From Rhizobium sp. CCGE 510 (lineage in GTDB: Bacteria; Pseudomonadota; Alphaproteobacteria; Rhizobiales; Rhizobiaceae): a DNA stretch of 64,000 nt. Location: positions 682,001 to 746,000 of the forward strand of contig NZ_AEYF01000045.1 of assembly GCF_000292525.1 (NCBI RefSeq), written 5' to 3'. This document shows, one piece after another, positions 63,652 to 64,000 of the stretch (the stretch's first letter is position 1; the number at the start of each line of letters is the position of its first letter). The position numbers were made by a program, and so were the translations under genes. The notes under the pieces were generated by a model. It had not been told where the DNA came from and did no database searches. It worked only from the letters and a program-made list of their open reading frames with translations.

Positions 63652-63660
63652 GATGTCCTC

Positions 63661-64000
63661 CTATTTCCTTGGTTTCGGCATATCGGGCGTATCGGCCGGC
63701 GCGCCGACCCAGCGCGCGGTCTCGATATCGGCGGATGTGTCCCGCATGAAGGTCGGGCAGATGTGAAGCTCGGGGATGACGGCGCCCTTCTGCAGGCTTG
63801 CGCAGAGCGCGATTGCCCTCGCCACGTCATGCGGATCGAGCATGACGGCACGCTCGCTTTCGAGCGGCGGCCGTGCGCGGTTGTCCATGATCGGCGTGTT
63901 GGTTTCGCCGGGAAGGATCGTCGTCGCCCGGATACCCTGGTTTCGATAGGTGTTGTGAACGAAGGTCATGAAGTTCTTCACGCCGGCCTTGGCAGCGCCA
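63661..64000 (-). CDS. SDR family oxidoreductase, 5' end beyond the window
   Basis: Only the C-terminal 112 or so residues are present. The stretch (AAKAGVKNFMTFVHNTYRNQGIRATTILPGETNTPIM, then LDPHDVARAIALCASL) matches the region after the catalytic Y-x3-K of short-chain dehydrogenases; the Lys is just inside the edge. The active-site Tyr and the cofactor site lie past position 64000. It is co-transcribed with the aldolase gene. Confidence 0.8.
   Translation of the reverse strand, partial: GAAKAGVKNFMTFVHNTYRNQGIRATTILPGETNTPIMDNRARPPLESERAVMLDPHDVARAIALCASLQKGAVIPELHICPTFMRDTSADIETARWVGAPADTPDMPKPRK

Overview
This is a gene-dense, high-G+C alphaproteobacterial segment from a rhizobium (Rhizobium, leguminosarum/etli type). 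The evidence is a StcD-type N-methylproline demethylase operon, numerous ABC importers with dedicated regulators, a TGA-N9-TCA iron-responsive box typical of RirA in Rhizobiales, and glutathione-dependent formaldehyde oxidation. The gene content is catabolic and accessory. No rRNA, tRNA or replication gene was seen, so a plasmid, chromid or chromosomal setting cannot be told apart. Names come from reading the translations by eye; no database search was run.

Layout. 0.1-3.1 kb: an SDR, a frameshifted cyclophilin-like gene and an unusual hexapeptide-transferase fusion. 3.3-9.1 kb: a GlxA-type regulator, then an overlapping operon GntR - DHDPS-family lyase/synthase - aldehyde dehydrogenase - FAD amine oxidase, controlled from a near-perfect palindrome. 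9.4-21.9 kb: a demethylation locus. On the minus strand stcD, a DMSP-lyase-like cupin, etfB, etfA, a second degenerate cupin, adhC, fghA and gfa run as one series. Divergently on the plus strand lie a TetR regulator, proC and a ProXWV-type betaine importer. Imported N-methylated substrate would be demethylated, electrons would leave through ETF, and the released formaldehyde would be oxidised via glutathione. 22-26 kb: a non-coding stretch with stem-loops, an AraC regulator and a membrane diguanylate cyclase. 26.2-33.9 kb: a CUT1 sugar importer with LacI regulator, RbsD/FucU mutarotase and ribokinase-family kinase, with two identical LacI-type operators in the divergent promoter. 34-39.7 kb: hydroxycinnamate (ferulate/coumarate) catabolism under a divergent MarR regulator. 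39.9-41.3 kb: a zinc-ribbon class III nucleotide cyclase.

41.3-46.3 kb is an island of visibly lower G+C. It holds an XRE-ImmA regulator/peptidase, a Beta-family protein and a convergent stand-alone reverse transcriptase that looks like the antiviral DRT/UG group (closest by eye to DRT2). The roughly 275-nt structured leader upstream of the RT is a candidate template RNA. This is the most interesting part of the window.

46.3-55.9 kb: AraC regulator, two related aromatic-type aldehyde dehydrogenases flanking a complete branched-chain/aromatic-acid ABC importer, and an SDR. 56-61 kb: a HAMP-only protein and an iron-type ABC importer with an unidentified partner protein under a RirA-like box. 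61.3-64 kb: a DUF4142 protein, a small cupredoxin, an ECF sigma factor, an HpcH/HpaI aldolase and an SDR cut off by the window end.
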